Origin: Acidobacteriota bacterium
GTDB lineage: Bacteria > Acidobacteriota > Thermoanaerobaculia > Gp7-AA8 > JAHWKK01
DNA: 64,000 nt
Reading direction: 5' to 3'
NCBI GenBank assembly: GCA_019347945.1
Contig: JAHWKK010000013.1
Coordinates: forward strand, 36,260-100,259
In this document: positions 37,932 through 46,162 of the stretch, in pieces
Position numbering within the stretch: the stretch's first letter is position 1
Layout: each line of letters starts with the position of its first letter
Program-made: the position numbers and the translations under genes
The notes under the pieces: generated by a model
The model's database searches: none
Seen by the model: only the letters and a program-made list of their open reading frames with translations
What the model was told of the DNA's origin: nothing

Positions 37932-40900
37932 TCACCACTCCTCGACCGCGACCCTGACGATCTCGGCCTGCTGCTGTTCGTGACGACGGTGGGATCCGGT
38001 CGCCGGTGACGCGCTGAAGTTGCGACCGACGTAGCGGAGCTCCTTCCCTTCCATGAGCGTCATGAGCCGTTCATCGACGAAATCCCAGCCGCCCATGTTC
38101 CGCGGTTCTTCCTGAACCCAGAGCACTTCTTTCGCGTTCGGATAGCGGGCGAACGCGTCGGCGAGAAACTTCCGCGGCCAGGGGTAGAACTGCTCGAGTC
38201 TGATGATCGCCAGCCGGCCTTTCGACTTCTCTTCACGGGCCTTTGCGAGGTCATAGTAGATCTTGCCTGAAGTGACGACGATCCTTTCGACTGATGTGGT
38301 ATCGGCACCGTTCTCCGAAAAGGACGGGTCGTCCAGAACGGGATAAAAGCGCCCGCTGAAAAACTCTTCGAGGGTCGATGTGGCCGGCGGATACCGGAGC
38401 AGGAACTTCGGAGTCATGATGATCAGCGGCTTGCGCGGCTCGTTCCGCAGCTGCCGGCGGAGCACGTGAAAGTACTGCGCCGAGGATGTCGCATTGACGA
38501 CCTGCATGTTGCCCTCGGCGCAAAGGACGAGGAACCGCTCGAGTCTTGCGCTCGAGTGCTCCGGCCCCTGCCCCTCGTAGCCGTGAGGAAGAAGCATGAC
38601 CAGTCCGCTGTGCTGATTCCATTTCTCCTCGGAGCTCGAGATGAACTGATCGATGATGATCTGAGCACCGTTCATGAAGTCGCCGAACTGCGCCTCCCAT
38701 GCGACGAGCGCGTCGGGATCAGCCACGGAAAAACCGTACTCGAATCCGAGCACTGCGTACTCGGAGAGGAGCGAATCGTAAATCGCCAGGTTGATCGGTG
38801 CGCCTTCGAAATGCTCCTCGGCGTCGTCGACGGGTGCCTGTATGGCCGGATTCGCTTCGCTGTAGGTTTCGCGTGCTTCGGGGGCGTTCTTCGCCAGAAT
38901 GTTGAGTGGAATCCACGGTCTGCCTGTTTCGTAATCGCGCAGCACCGCGTGTCGCTGAGAAAACGTTCCGCGCGTCGTGTCCTGTCCGGTGATCCGGACT
39001 CTGAAGCCTTCGGTGAGCAGACTGCCGATTGCCAGCGCCTCGCCGGTCGCCCAGTCGATCCGCTCTTCTCCCGTCATCATCTTCCGCCGCTTTTCGAGAA
39101 ACGACTCGAGCCGCGGGTGAAGATTGAACTCCGGTGGAAGAGTGAGAAGAGCCTGGCCAACACGCTCGAGAGTCTCCTGCGAAATCGATGTATCGGGTGA
39201 AGGCGCGTCCTGGATACCGGTTTCTTCCTCGTCGGTCCAGAGCGCCGGGCCGGTCGGTTCGGGTGGCTTCGATTCCTTCGTCCGGTCGAGTGCGCTCTGA
39301 AGCTTGTCCTTGTAATCGTCGAGCCACTTTTCGGCTTCGTCGGGGTCGATGTCACCCTTCCGCAGAAGCGTCTCCGTGTAGATCTTCCGTACCGATCGGT
39401 GATCCTTGATCAGCGCATACATCTTCGGCTGAGTGATCGATGGATCGTCGGCCTCGTTGTGACCGTGACGCCGGTAGCAGACCATGTCGATGACGACGTC
39501 CTTCTTGAACTTCTGTCGGAAGGCCCAGGCCAGCTCGACCGCACGGACGCAGGCTTCGGGATCGTCGCCATTGCAGTGAAAGATCGGAGCCTGGATCATC
39601 TTCGCGACGTCGGTGGCATACACCGACGACCGCGCATGCTCCGGCGTCGTCGTGAAGCCGATCTGGTTGTTGATGACGAGATGAATCGTGCCGCCCGTCC
39701 GAAACCCGTGGAGCTGCGAAAGGTTCAGAACCTCGGCCACGACACCCTGGCCGGCGAAAGCAGCGTCACCGTGAATGAGAATCGGAAACACCTTCTCCCG
39801 TTCATAGTCGTTGATGAGTTTCTGTTTTGCCCGGGTCATTCCCTCGGCGACTGGGTTGACCGCCTCGAGATGCGAGGGATTCGAAGCGAGCGCGATGTCG
39901 AGAGTCGCTCCGGAGGGAGCCACGTGCTGACCGCGCGCCCCGAGGTGGTACTTGACGTCACCAGAACCCTGGGTGGTTGCGGGATCGATGTCGCCCTCGA
40001 ACTCCGAGAAAATCTTTTCGTACGATTTTCCCATGATGTTCGCGAGCACGGTCAGGCGCCCACGATGCGCCATTCCCATCACCGCTTCCTTCGAGCCTTC
40101 GTCGGCCGCGAGATTCAGAAGGTGATCGAGCATCGGAATGAAAGTCTCGGAGCCTTCGAGTGAAAAGCGTTTGTGACCGACGTACTTGACGTGAAGAAAA
40201 CGCTCGAACGCCTCGGCGTCATTGAGCTTCTTCAGGATGCGTCGCTTCGTTTCGCCCGAGAGCTGCCACGAGTTTCGGGTCGGCTCCATCCGTTCCTGCA
40301 GCCACTTCTTCTCGATCGGCTCCTGAATGTGCATGTACTCCGCGCCCAGCCGCCCGCAGTAGGTCTTCCGGAGAGTGTCGAGGATGTCCCGGAGCGGAGC
40401 AGTCTGCTTTCCACACAGCCCTCCGCAGATGAACTGGCGATCGAGATCCCAGAGGGTATAGCCGTAATAGACAGGATTCAGCTCGGGATGATGCGACAGC
40501 CGGTACTCGAGGGGGTTGAGATCGGCGATCAGATGCCCGCGCACGCGATACGCATTGATCATGCTGAGAACGCCGGCCTGCCTGGTCGGCGCCGAGGCGC
40601 GCGACTCGGCAAATCCCTCGGCGTGATTGTCGTCATGCGTCCAGTGAACCGGTGCGAATGGTACGCGCAGGCTCCTGAAGATCTCGTCGTAAAAGTTCTC
40701 CGCTCCGAGCAGAAACTCGTGGATGCGGGCGAGAAAAGCACCCGATTCGGCTCCCTGAATGATCCGGTGGTCGTAGGTGCTCGTCATCGTCATGACCTTC
40801 GAGATCCCGAGGTCGGCGAGTATCGCGGGATCGGCGGCCGAGAACTCGGCGGGATAATCGATCTGACCCGTCGCGATGATCGTTCCCTGACTCGGCATCA

Positions 40901-41681
40901 GCCGCGGGACCGACGCGACCGTGCCGATCATTCCGGGATTCGTGAGCGAGATGTTCGTTCCCCCGAAGTCTTCGAGCGTCAGCTTGTTGTTTCTCGAACG
41001 CCGGATGATGTCGTTGTAGGCGCGGAAAAACCCCGCGAAGTCGAGCGTCTGCGCTGCCTTGATGCTCGGTACGACGAGCGTTCGGGTGCCGTCCTTCTTC
41101 TCGATGTCCACGGCGAGCCCGAGATTGAGGTCGCGGTGATCGACCCGGACCGGCTGGCCATCCTGAACCGCGTAGGAGGAGTACATCCGCGGAAACTCGA
41201 TCCCGGCTTTCACGATCGCCCACGCGATGATGTGGGTGAACGAAACCTTGGCGTGACCGTAGAGGTTTTGATGGTCGTTGATCGTCCGGCGGTTCTCCTC
41301 GAGCGCTTTCGTCGCGAGAGTTCGAACCGTCGTCGCCGTCGGGAGACCGAGTGACGCCTCCATGTTCTCGACGATCTTGGAGGCGATCCCCCGAAGTGGA
41401 GTGATCTCGGCGCTCTCGGAAGGATCCGGCGCGACGGGCGCTTCGTTCAGCGGGCGGGAGCGAGGAGCTTTCGCTTCCTCCTTCCGAGCCTGCTGCTGCG
41501 CCTCCTTACCGTTACCGCCGTCCGGCGCCGGCGTGGTGACGCGCGGTTCCACCGTCGTGGGCGTGTAATCCTGAAAGAACTCCTGCCATGATTCTCCGAC
41601 CGATTCCGGGTCGTGGAGATATTTCTCGTACAGATCTTCGATGAATGCGATGTTCGTCCCGTAGGTGGGTGTGGCGCTCAT
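37932..41681 (-). CDS. kgd: Multifunctional 2-oxoglutarate decarboxylase/dehydrogenase (fused E2-E1, Kgd/OdhA type)
   Basis: TCA-cycle enzyme of 1249 residues. A short N-terminal segment (about 10-40, 'YEKYLHDPESVGESWQEFF') is typical of 2-oxoglutarate E1. A low-complexity linker follows, then an E2 succinyltransferase catalytic domain (about 110-340, with DHRIIQG near 302). A full thiamine-diphosphate E1 covers about 400-1249 ('MGMAHRGRL', 'HGDAAFAGQGVVAE', 'MLLPHGYEGQGPEHSSARLERFL'). No lipoyl domain is present, as in actinobacterial Kgd/OdhA, so a separate lipoylated E2 would be needed for full dehydrogenase activity. The ATG at 41681 has GAAGGA ahead. Confidence 0.95.
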   Translation of the reverse strand: MSATPTYGTNIAFIEDLYEKYLHDPESVGESWQEFFQDYTPTTVEPRVTTPAPDGGNGKEAQQQARKEEAKAPRSRPLNEAPVAPDPSESAEITPLRGIASKIVENMEASLGLPTATTVRTLATKALEENRRTINDHQNLYGHAKVSFTHIIAWAIVKAGIEFPRMYSSYAVQDGQPVRVDHRDLNLGLAVDIEKKDGTRTLVVPSIKAAQTLDFAGFFRAYNDIIRRSRNNKLTLEDFGGTNISLTNPGMIGTVASVPRLMPSQGTIIATGQIDYPAEFSAADPAILADLGISKVMTMTSTYDHRIIQGAESGAFLARIHEFLLGAENFYDEIFRSLRVPFAPVHWTHDDNHAEGFAESRASAPTRQAGVLSMINAYRVRGHLIADLNPLEYRLSHHPELNPVYYGYTLWDLDRQFICGGLCGKQTAPLRDILDTLRKTYCGRLGAEYMHIQEPIEKKWLQERMEPTRNSWQLSGETKRRILKKLNDAEAFERFLHVKYVGHKRFSLEGSETFIPMLDHLLNLAADEGSKEAVMGMAHRGRLTVLANIMGKSYEKIFSEFEGDIDPATTQGSGDVKYHLGARGQHVAPSGATLDIALASNPSHLEAVNPVAEGMTRAKQKLINDYEREKVFPILIHGDAAFAGQGVVAEVLNLSQLHGFRTGGTIHLVINNQIGFTTTPEHARSSVYATDVAKMIQAPIFHCNGDDPEACVRAVELAWAFRQKFKKDVVIDMVCYRRHGHNEADDPSITQPKMYALIKDHRSVRKIYTETLLRKGDIDPDEAEKWLDDYKDKLQSALDRTKESKPPEPTGPALWTDEEETGIQDAPSPDTSISQETLERVGQALLTLPPEFNLHPRLESFLEKRRKMMTGEERIDWATGEALAIGSLLTEGFRVRITGQDTTRGTFSQRHAVLRDYETGRPWIPLNILAKNAPEARETYSEANPAIQAPVDDAEEHFEGAPINLAIYDSLLSEYAVLGFEYGFSVADPDALVAWEAQFGDFMNGAQIIIDQFISSSEEKWNQHSGLVMLLPHGYEGQGPEHSSARLERFLVLCAEGNMQVVNATSSAQYFHVLRRQLRNEPRKPLIIMTPKFLLRYPPATSTLEEFFSGRFYPVLDDPSFSENGADTTSVERIVVTSGKIYYDLAKAREEKSKGRLAIIRLEQFYPWPRKFLADAFARYPNAKEVLWVQEEPRNMGGWDFVDERLMTLMEGKELRYVGRNFSASPATGSHRRHEQQQAEIVRVAVEEW

Positions 41682-41913
41682 TTTTCCTTCGTCGTCAGAG
41701 GTTTGATTCGATTTCGGACATTCGGCTCTCAACCGTTTCGCAACCTGCGAGGCGATGAAGCAATTTCGACAGGATTGCCATGTCTGGTCTCAACCTGGAG
41801 CTCAGCTCCGGAAGTATCGCATTTTTGGCTCGATCCGGGAGTCGAGGTCAGGTCCAACCCGGAACCCCGGACGAAAACTTTGCAAACTCCCTCCCGTATC
41901 AGATCATTGAGCG

Positions 41914-42393
41914 ATGGACGAGACACCCCAGACCCCGACACCACCACCACCGCCTCCACCCGAGAGGCCGCGGGGAATCTCCGAATCCGAGACAGCGGGG
42001 GATCTCCAGACCCTCCGTACCTTCTATCTCGTCTCCGCCATCGTCAACGGCATCGCGGCGATCGGCTGGGCACTGACCGCTGTGATCGTCGGGGTGACCA
42101 CCTGCGGATTCGGTTGCATCGTCGTAGTCATCCCGATCTTTGCGGTCGTCGCGCTGTACATGGACGTCGAGAGTATCCGCCGGATCGACCGCGGACTCGG
42201 AGCGGGAGATTCGTCATTCCTGCTCAGCACGGCAATTCTCGACATCGTCGCCGGCATCTGCGGCTCGGTCGTGCCGATCGTCTTCGGTGTGCTCGAGATC
42301 GTCTGGCTCTATCGTCCTGCGATTCAGGCAAAGTTCTACGGTCTGCCAGGCCAGCCGGGCGACCAGAGCCCCCCTCCGCCCGCGGCTCGCTGA
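41914..42393 (+). CDS. Small membrane protein with proline-rich ends
   Basis: 159 residues. A Pro-rich N-terminus (run of seven prolines near residue 11) precedes three or four hydrophobic segments at about 37-65, 68-90, 108-130 and 125-140. The C-terminus is again Pro-rich. The helix layout resembles small DUF4870/DUF5683-like membrane proteins, but I cannot assign a family. It is divergent from the 2-oxoglutarate enzyme gene across a 232-base gap and is followed 54 bases later by an acetyltransferase gene. Confidence 0.7.
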   Translation: MDETPQTPTPPPPPPPERPRGISESETAGDLQTLRTFYLVSAIVNGIAAIGWALTAVIVGVTTCGFGCIVVVIPIFAVVALYMDVESIRRIDRGLGAGDSSFLLSTAILDIVAGICGSVVPIVFGVLEIVWLYRPAIQAKFYGLPGQPGDQSPPPPAAR

Positions 42394-42447
42394 CCGGCGG
42401 CGAGGTTCCCAGCCCCTCCCGGTACCGCAACTGCAAGCGTCCGCATC

Positions 42448-43326
42448 GTGATCGTCGTCCGGCATTCCGAAGGCGAACGGGACTTCACCGAGCTGGCCGG
42501 AATTCTCGTCTCGGCGAACCGGACGATCATGGATGTTTCCGTCGTTGCCCGCGAGAAGATTTTCGGCCCGGACGCTCGCGGGACCCCGCAGACGATCGTC
42601 GCAGTCGAGAACGGGCGGATCCTCGGGTTCGCAACGCTCTGTGGACGTGTCGTACGCCTGATTGCCGTCCTGCCCGAAAATCAGCGAAAGGGAATCGGCC
42701 GCCGCCTTCTCGAGGAAGCCGAAAAGATCATCTTCGCCGAATCCGATCGCGTCGTCGTCGCAGCAGGGCCCGGCAACTATCTCGTCCCCGGAGTCAGCCT
42801 CGACGACGAGCCGACGCAGCGCTTCTTCCAGGCGCTCGGCTATTCGGCCCACGAGGAGGATGCGATCGACCTCCGCTCGGAGTTGCCGCAATTCGCCCCA
42901 CGGATTCCCTCCGGCACAGTCATTCGAAGACCGGCTCCGGAGGAGCGGGACCGCGTGGTCCGATGGGTCGGAGAACATTTCGCATTCTCCTGGGGATGGG
43001 AGATCGGGCGCGCGTTCGACGACGACGCGCGCAGCGGATGCCTCCTTGCGGAAGTCGACGGTGACCCGGCGGGCTTCGCCGGCTGGGAGATCAACAACCG
43101 GGGACTCGGGACGTTCGGGCCGCAGGGGGTCGTCGGAAGCCACCGCTCGAAGGGGCTCGGAGGTGCTCTGCTGATGGAGGCACTCCAGCAGCTCGCTCGG
43201 GCAGGCTACCGCGAGGTGCACATTCCCTGGGTCTCATCCATCGAATACTATCGGCGATATACCGGGGCTCGGGTGGTGGCACGCTACGCGCGTCTCGAAA
43301 AGAGAAAGAGGAAGGAGAAGGCTTGA
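42448..43326 (+). CDS. Tandem GNAT-type N-acetyltransferase
   Basis: Cytoplasmic protein of 292 residues with two GNAT folds. The first (about 1-150) has the acetyl-CoA site 'LPENQRKGIGRRLLEEA' (Q/RxxGxG/A). The second (about 155-290) has 'SHRSKGLGGALLMEAL', and ends with 'VSSIEYYRRYTGARVVARY', typical of the GNAT motif B region. The acceptor substrate is unknown. The start is GTG at 42448. The 3' end overlaps the PAP2 gene start by four bases (TTGA), so the two are coupled. Confidence 0.87.
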   Translation: MIVVRHSEGERDFTELAGILVSANRTIMDVSVVAREKIFGPDARGTPQTIVAVENGRILGFATLCGRVVRLIAVLPENQRKGIGRRLLEEAEKIIFAESDRVVVAAGPGNYLVPGVSLDDEPTQRFFQALGYSAHEEDAIDLRSELPQFAPRIPSGTVIRRPAPEERDRVVRWVGEHFAFSWGWEIGRAFDDDARSGCLLAEVDGDPAGFAGWEINNRGLGTFGPQGVVGSHRSKGLGGALLMEALQQLARAGYREVHIPWVSSIEYYRRYTGARVVARYARLEKRKRKEKA

Positions 43327-44015
43327 GGCGGCGAAGCGGGCGTCGGAAACCGAGGAAAAAGCGACCTTCGAAGAGAACATTTCTTCCCACGGCGATCGGG
43401 ACGACCGGTGGAGTTCTGCTCGCCACAGCCGCTTTCTGGTTCTTTCGCGAGCAGGCCAAGCACGTCGTCGGAGGGCGCACCGACCTTTTCGACGACTCGA
43501 TCCTCGATCTCGTCCATTCGACTCACAGCGAGCGAAAGGACCGGATTGTTCGAGCATCGACCTTTCTGGGCGAGCACTTCGCGATCGGCGCCGCTGCGTA
43601 TCTGACCGCGCTCACGCTGAACCGGAGAGGGCGGAGTGTCGAAGCTTGGACAGTCCTGATCTCGACCGGGGGAGCGATGGCGCTGAACACGGCGATGAAG
43701 GCCATCTTTCAGCGCCAGCGCCCCCAGGAACGGCTCCGTAGAATCCGACTTCCAAAATCTCACTCGTTCCCCAGCGGGCACTCCCTGCTTTCCGCCGCCA
43801 CCTATCCGATCGTCGCTCATCAGCTCGTATCGTCCCGGTCAGTCTCCACGCAGATCATCACGCAGCTCGTGGCGAACAGTATCGTCATCTCGGTCGGTTA
43901 CTCGCGAATCTACTTCGGCGTTCACTTTCCATCCGATGTTCTGGGTGGGTTCGCCGCCGGCTTCGGCTGGCTCGGACTCACCGCTCTGAGTCACGCGGCT
44001 GCCGCAAAGGAATGA
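43323..44015 (+). CDS. PAP2-family membrane phosphatase
   Basis: Inner-membrane acid phosphatase fold, 230 residues, probably acting on undecaprenyl or other lipid phosphates. The tripartite active site is intact: KAIFQRQRP (KxxxxxxRP), PSGHS, and SRIYFGVHFPSD (SRxxxxxHxxxD). A very basic N-terminal tail (first ~20 residues rich in Arg and Lys) precedes the first of about five membrane helices. The start is TTG at 43323, overlapping the acetyltransferase stop. UppP-type pyrophosphatase activity is possible but unproven. Confidence 0.9.
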   Translation: MRRRSGRRKPRKKRPSKRTFLPTAIGTTGGVLLATAAFWFFREQAKHVVGGRTDLFDDSILDLVHSTHSERKDRIVRASTFLGEHFAIGAAAYLTALTLNRRGRSVEAWTVLISTGGAMALNTAMKAIFQRQRPQERLRRIRLPKSHSFPSGHSLLSAATYPIVAHQLVSSRSVSTQIITQLVANSIVISVGYSRIYFGVHFPSDVLGGFAAGFGWLGLTALSHAAAAKE

Positions 44016-44085
44016 CCGGCCGGGTTTTCCAGGTATAGGCCGCATGAAGCTTTCGAGCCGCCGGGCCTTCGCCTGGCGCCTGACA

Positions 44086-44106
44086 CGCGCGACTGTTCGT
44101 CGCGCG
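44086..44106 (+). other. GC-rich hairpin upstream of the hydroxyacyl-CoA dehydrogenase gene
   Basis: CGCGCGAC and GTCGCGCG form a perfect 8-bp stem with a TGTTC loop, without a T-run. It lies 30 bases before the ATG at 44136 and would be in the mRNA leader or terminate the previous transcript weakly. Confidence 0.5.
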
Positions 44107-44135
44107 GCACAAATCTGAAAGGAGTTGCTATCTCA

Positions 44136-45029
44136 ATGTCTGATATCAGGAAGGTCGGAGTCCTGGGCTGCGGCCTGATGGGCTCCGGAATCGCGCAGGT
44201 CTCCGCGCAGGCCGGCTACGAAACGATCGTTGCAGAGGTGGAGCAGAAGTTCCTCGACAAAGGAATGGGATCGATCGAGAAGAGTCTCGGAAAGTTCGTG
44301 GAGAAGGGGAAGATGGAATCTGCCGACCGTGACGCGTGCCTCACGCGTCTGAGCGGCACGACGAGTCTGGAAGATCTTGCAGAATGCGACATCGTCATCG
44401 AAGCGATCATCGAGAACATCGAGACGAAAAACTCGACCTTCAGAGCGCTCGACGGAATTGTGAAAAAAGATGCCATCTTCGCGTCCAACACCTCGTCTCT
44501 GACGATCACCGAGATCTCGATGGCGACGTCCCGGCCCGAGAAGTTCGTCGGTCTCCATTTCTTCAACCCGGTCCCGATGATGAAGCTCGTCGAGGTCGTT
44601 CGCACGATCATCACCTCGGATGAAACCTTCGATCGCGCATTCCGCTTTGCGGGCTCCCTCGGAAAGGAGGCCGTGGCGGCCAGGGACAACTCCGGGTTCA
44701 TCGTCAATCGTCTGCTCGTTCCGTATCTGCTCGACGCGATCCGTGCATATGAGGAGGGTGTCGGCTCGATCGCCGACATCGACAAGGCGATGATGCTCGG
44801 ATGCGGATACCCGATGGGTCCCTTCACGCTTCTCGACTTCGTCGGCCTCGATACGACCTGGTACATCACCCGGGTGATGTTCGAGGAGTATCGGGAGCGG
44901 CGCTTCGCGTCGCCGCCTCTGCTGCGGAAGATGGTGCTCGCAGGCCGTCACGGACGGAAGACCGGAGCCGGGTTCTACGACTACTCGGGAGAGAAGCCCG
45001 TTCCGATGGATGCGGGGTCGAATCGATGA
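44136..45029 (+). CDS. hbd: 3-hydroxyacyl/3-hydroxybutyryl-CoA dehydrogenase
   Basis: NAD-dependent oxidation of 3-hydroxyacyl-CoA to 3-ketoacyl-CoA; 297 residues, the single-domain-pair HBD type. It has the Rossmann motif 'VGVLGCGLMGSGIAQ' (about 6-20), 'SNTSSLTITEIS', the catalytic His region 'GLHFFNPVPMMKLVEVV', and the C-terminal helical domain with 'GYPMGPFTLLDFVGLDT'. The ATG at 44136 has AAAGGAG upstream. Its stop overlaps the enoyl-CoA hydratase start (ATGA). The pair supplies two consecutive beta-oxidation steps; a thiolase gene lies at 50.5 kb. Confidence 0.95.
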   Translation: MSDIRKVGVLGCGLMGSGIAQVSAQAGYETIVAEVEQKFLDKGMGSIEKSLGKFVEKGKMESADRDACLTRLSGTTSLEDLAECDIVIEAIIENIETKNSTFRALDGIVKKDAIFASNTSSLTITEISMATSRPEKFVGLHFFNPVPMMKLVEVVRTIITSDETFDRAFRFAGSLGKEAVAARDNSGFIVNRLLVPYLLDAIRAYEEGVGSIADIDKAMMLGCGYPMGPFTLLDFVGLDTTWYITRVMFEEYRERRFASPPLLRKMVLAGRHGRKTGAGFYDYSGEKPVPMDAGSNR

Positions 45030-45826
45030 GCGCGCTCGACAAGCTGAATCTCGACAACGTCCGGACCGAAAATCGCGACGGAATCCTGGTCGTCACGATC
45101 GACCGGCCCAAGGTGCTCAACGCGTTGAATGCGCAGACCGTCGAGGAGATCGGCCAGGTGTTCGATGCCGCCCGAGAGGATTCGAGCGTCCAGGCGGTCA
45201 TCATCACCGGCGGTGGCGAGAAGGCATTCGTCGCAGGGGCGGACATCGGCGAGCTCGCGAAGAAAACCCCTGTCACCGGCAAGGAAACCTCCGAGCGTGG
45301 ACAGGCGATCCTCGGACGGATCGAGCGATTTCCCAGAATCGTCATCGCCGCGATCAACGGCTACGCCCTCGGTGGCGGATGCGAGCTCGCCCTCGCGTGT
45401 CACATCCGGATCGCGGCCGACTCCGCGAAGATCGGTCTTCCCGAGGTCACGCTCGGCATCATTCCGGGTTACGGCGGCACCCAGCGCGCGGTCCGGCTCC
45501 TCGGAAAGGGGAGAGCACTCGAGCTGATCTGTACCGGCGACATGATCTCCGCCGCTGAAGCGGAGAGGATCGGTCTGGTCAATCGCGTCGTTCCGGCCGC
45601 CGAGCTGATGGAGACGGCGGAAAAGATGGCGAGAACGGTCGCCTCCCGCGGACCACTCGCCGTCCGCGCCGCGATCGAAGCGATCAACAGCGGCGCCGAA
45701 ATGCCCCAGAACGAGGGGGAGTTCCTCGAGGCGACCCTTTTCGGACTTCTCTGCGCGAGCGAGGACACGAAAGAAGGGATGAACGCCTTTCTGGAGAAGC
45801 GGAAGCCGGCGTTCAAAAACAGGTAG
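45026..45826 (+). CDS. Enoyl-CoA hydratase (crotonase family)
   Basis: Hydrates trans-2-enoyl-CoA to 3-hydroxyacyl-CoA; 266 residues. It has the oxyanion-hole segments 'FVAGADIGELA' and 'ALGGGCELALACHIRIAA', and the catalytic glutamate region 'IGLPEVTLGIIPGYGGTQR' with both expected Glu positions (ELALA and LPEVTLG). The ATG at 45026 overlaps the dehydrogenase stop; longer open frame upstream is antisense noise in another frame. A large inverted repeat starts 7 bases after its stop. Confidence 0.94.
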   Translation: MSALDKLNLDNVRTENRDGILVVTIDRPKVLNALNAQTVEEIGQVFDAAREDSSVQAVIITGGGEKAFVAGADIGELAKKTPVTGKETSERGQAILGRIERFPRIVIAAINGYALGGGCELALACHIRIAADSAKIGLPEVTLGIIPGYGGTQRAVRLLGKGRALELICTGDMISAAEAERIGLVNRVVPAAELMETAEKMARTVASRGPLAVRAAIEAINSGAEMPQNEGEFLEATLFGLLCASEDTKEGMNAFLEKRKPAFKNR

Positions 45827-45832
45827 AAAGAA

Positions 45833-46152
45833 GAGTGAAGAGTGAAGAGTGAAGAGTGAAAAAAAAGAGATGCCGTGAAAGTAACCTCCACGGACATCTC
45901 ACCGTGACTCACGATCCCCCGCCCGGATTCTTCGCCCGCACTGCGCCGGGCTCAGAATGACGAGTGTTGTGTTTGCGCAAAGTAACGGTCATAGACGAAT
46001 GTTTGCTCTCGCGAAACCCAAGCACTCGTCATCCTGAGCCGCCGAAGGACGGCGAAGGATCTGGGGGCAGGCTCGTGAGTCAAGGTGAGATGTCCGGAGG
46101 AGTTACTTTCAGGCCATCTCTTTTTTCACTCTTCACTCTTCACTCTTCACTC
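45833..46152 (+). repeat. Large inverted repeat with ~130-bp arms between convergent genes
   Basis: The left arm 45833-45966 and the reverse complement of the right arm 46023-46152 align almost end to end. Both start with four GAGTGAA heptamers and an A-run. Both then share GAGATG, GTGAAAGTAAC or CTGAAAGTAAC, GGACATCTCACC, TGACTCACGA, CTTCGCC and a final TGACGAGTG. The 56-base centre is unrelated. It lies between enoyl-CoA hydratase (plus) and phosphohexomutase (minus). It has no coding capacity that I can support. It could fold into a long hairpin or be a non-autonomous repeat element. Confidence 0.92.
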
Positions 46153-46162
46153 CAACCTATTC

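Noticed and set aside
44801..45025. Longer N-terminus for the enoyl-CoA hydratase
   Set aside because: The extra frame overlaps the 3' third of the dehydrogenase gene and encodes an Arg-rich sequence without similarity; the ATGA overlap at 45026 is the natural start.
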